Part shown: positions 6,150 through 6,469 of the stretch, in pieces
Layout of the letters: every line of letters begins with the position of its first letter
Numbering within the stretch: the stretch's first letter is position 1
NCBI GenBank assembly: GCA_027021095.1
Contig: JALUUZ010000535.1
Location: 1-6,469, forward strand
DNA length: 6,469 nucleotides
From: Gammaproteobacteria bacterium
GTDB lineage: Bacteria; Pseudomonadota; Gammaproteobacteria; SZUA-21
Direction of reading: 5' to 3'
Notes under the pieces: generated by a model
What the model saw: only the letters and a program-made list of their open reading frames with translations
The model's database searches: none
What the model was told of the DNA's origin: nothing
Program-made: the position numbers and the translations under genes

Positions 6150-6469
6150 ATGGCACGGCGCAGACGCAGGCGTAACACTGCGCTGGCCGCATCCGGCGAG
6201 CCCGTAGCCGCAGAGATCCACGACCTGTCCGCGGACTGCCGCGGCGTGGCGCGTGTTGAAGGCAAACCGGTCTTTGTTGCGGGTGCCCTGCCTGGTGAAA
6301 GAGTCGCGTTTCACTACACCGCCAGGCGCAAGGACTATGACGAAGCCACCGTGGTCAGCGTGCTGCGCGCGTCCAGTGACCGGGTCGAACCGCGTTGCGC
6401 GGTGTACGGCACCTGCGGCGGTTGTGCGCTGCAGCATCTTGCCGCAGAGGCGCAGGTCCGGTTCAAGCT
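6150..6469 (+). CDS. rlmD: 23S rRNA (uracil-1939-C5)-methyltransferase RlmD, N-terminal part (3' partial)
   Basis: The frame is open to the right edge, with 106 complete codons. RlmD (formerly RumA/YgcA) is a SAM-dependent, Fe-S-containing enzyme that makes m5U1939 in 23S rRNA. A basic start (MARRRRRR) precedes a TRAM-type RNA-binding beta domain at about 18-75 (IHDLSADCRGVARVEGKPVF...GALPGERV). Then comes the [4Fe-4S] ligand cluster Cys83, Cys89 and Cys92 in PRCAVYGTCGGC, the same C-x5-C-x2-C spacing as in E. coli RlmD; the fourth Cys and the methyltransferase fold lie beyond the window. The ATG at 6150 is the only reasonable start, since an in-frame TGA sits at 6135. There is no clear Shine-Dalgarno sequence. 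TrmA lacks this Cys cluster; RlmC is a less likely alternative because its N-terminus lacks the TRAM domain. Confidence 0.92.
   Translation, partial: MARRRRRRNTALAASGEPVAAEIHDLSADCRGVARVEGKPVFVAGALPGERVAFHYTARRKDYDEATVVSVLRASSDRVEPRCAVYGTCGGCALQHLAAEAQVRFK

Noticed and set aside
1..6469. Mobile element, CRISPR array, tRNA or rRNA
   Set aside because: No transposase or integrase motifs, no regularly spaced repeats, and no tRNA- or rRNA-like sequence seen on either strand.

Overview
The window looks like chromosomal DNA from a GC-rich gammaproteobacterium. The main evidence is a GacS/BarA-type tripartite sensor kinase lying next to cysM and rlmD, an order I recall from Pseudomonas (gacS ... 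cysM, rlmD, relA). The codon use, the CysM C-terminus (CDRGDRYLSTG) and the RlmD Cys cluster fit that group. The genus cannot be fixed from the sequence. I see no transposase, integrase, tRNA, rRNA or CRISPR repeats.

Left part (1-1772, + strand): the end of an operon of two membrane proteins. The first, cut by the window edge, is a trypsin/HtrA-like serine protease joined through one membrane helix to a C-terminal FHA (phosphothreonine-binding) domain. Sixteen bases later comes a 198-residue protein with one N-terminal membrane helix that carries an acidic residue at its start, in the manner of MotB/ExbD/ZorB subunits, followed by a short helix and a DUF2135/YfaP-like beta domain. Predicted topology puts the protease and the DUF2135-like domain in the periplasm and the FHA domain in the cytoplasm. 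The pair could therefore link cytoplasmic Ser/Thr phosphorylation to an envelope activity. This is the least conventional part of the window, and the rest of the operon lies to the left of it.

Middle (1773-2251): an AT-richer stretch with no convincing long gene. It holds a 13-bp AT-rich hairpin and a 10-bp GC-rich hairpin followed by CTTTT, probably an operon terminator or the 3' end of a small RNA. After these comes a 34-codon single-helix membrane protein with a strong Shine-Dalgarno sequence, which ends 21 bases before the convergent kinase gene.

Right part (2252-6469): barA/gacS on the minus strand (941 aa: HAMP, kinase, pseudo-receiver, receiver, HPt), with an odd ATP-lid motif. Divergent from it, across a 136-bp AT-rich intergenic region, are cysM (cysteine synthase B) and the first 106 codons of rlmD (23S rRNA m5U1939 methyltransferase), both on the plus strand.

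The kinase should signal to a GacA/UvrY response regulator encoded elsewhere, and so to the Rsm/Csr system. CysM and RlmD are housekeeping enzymes that neighbour it by conserved gene order rather than by shared function.
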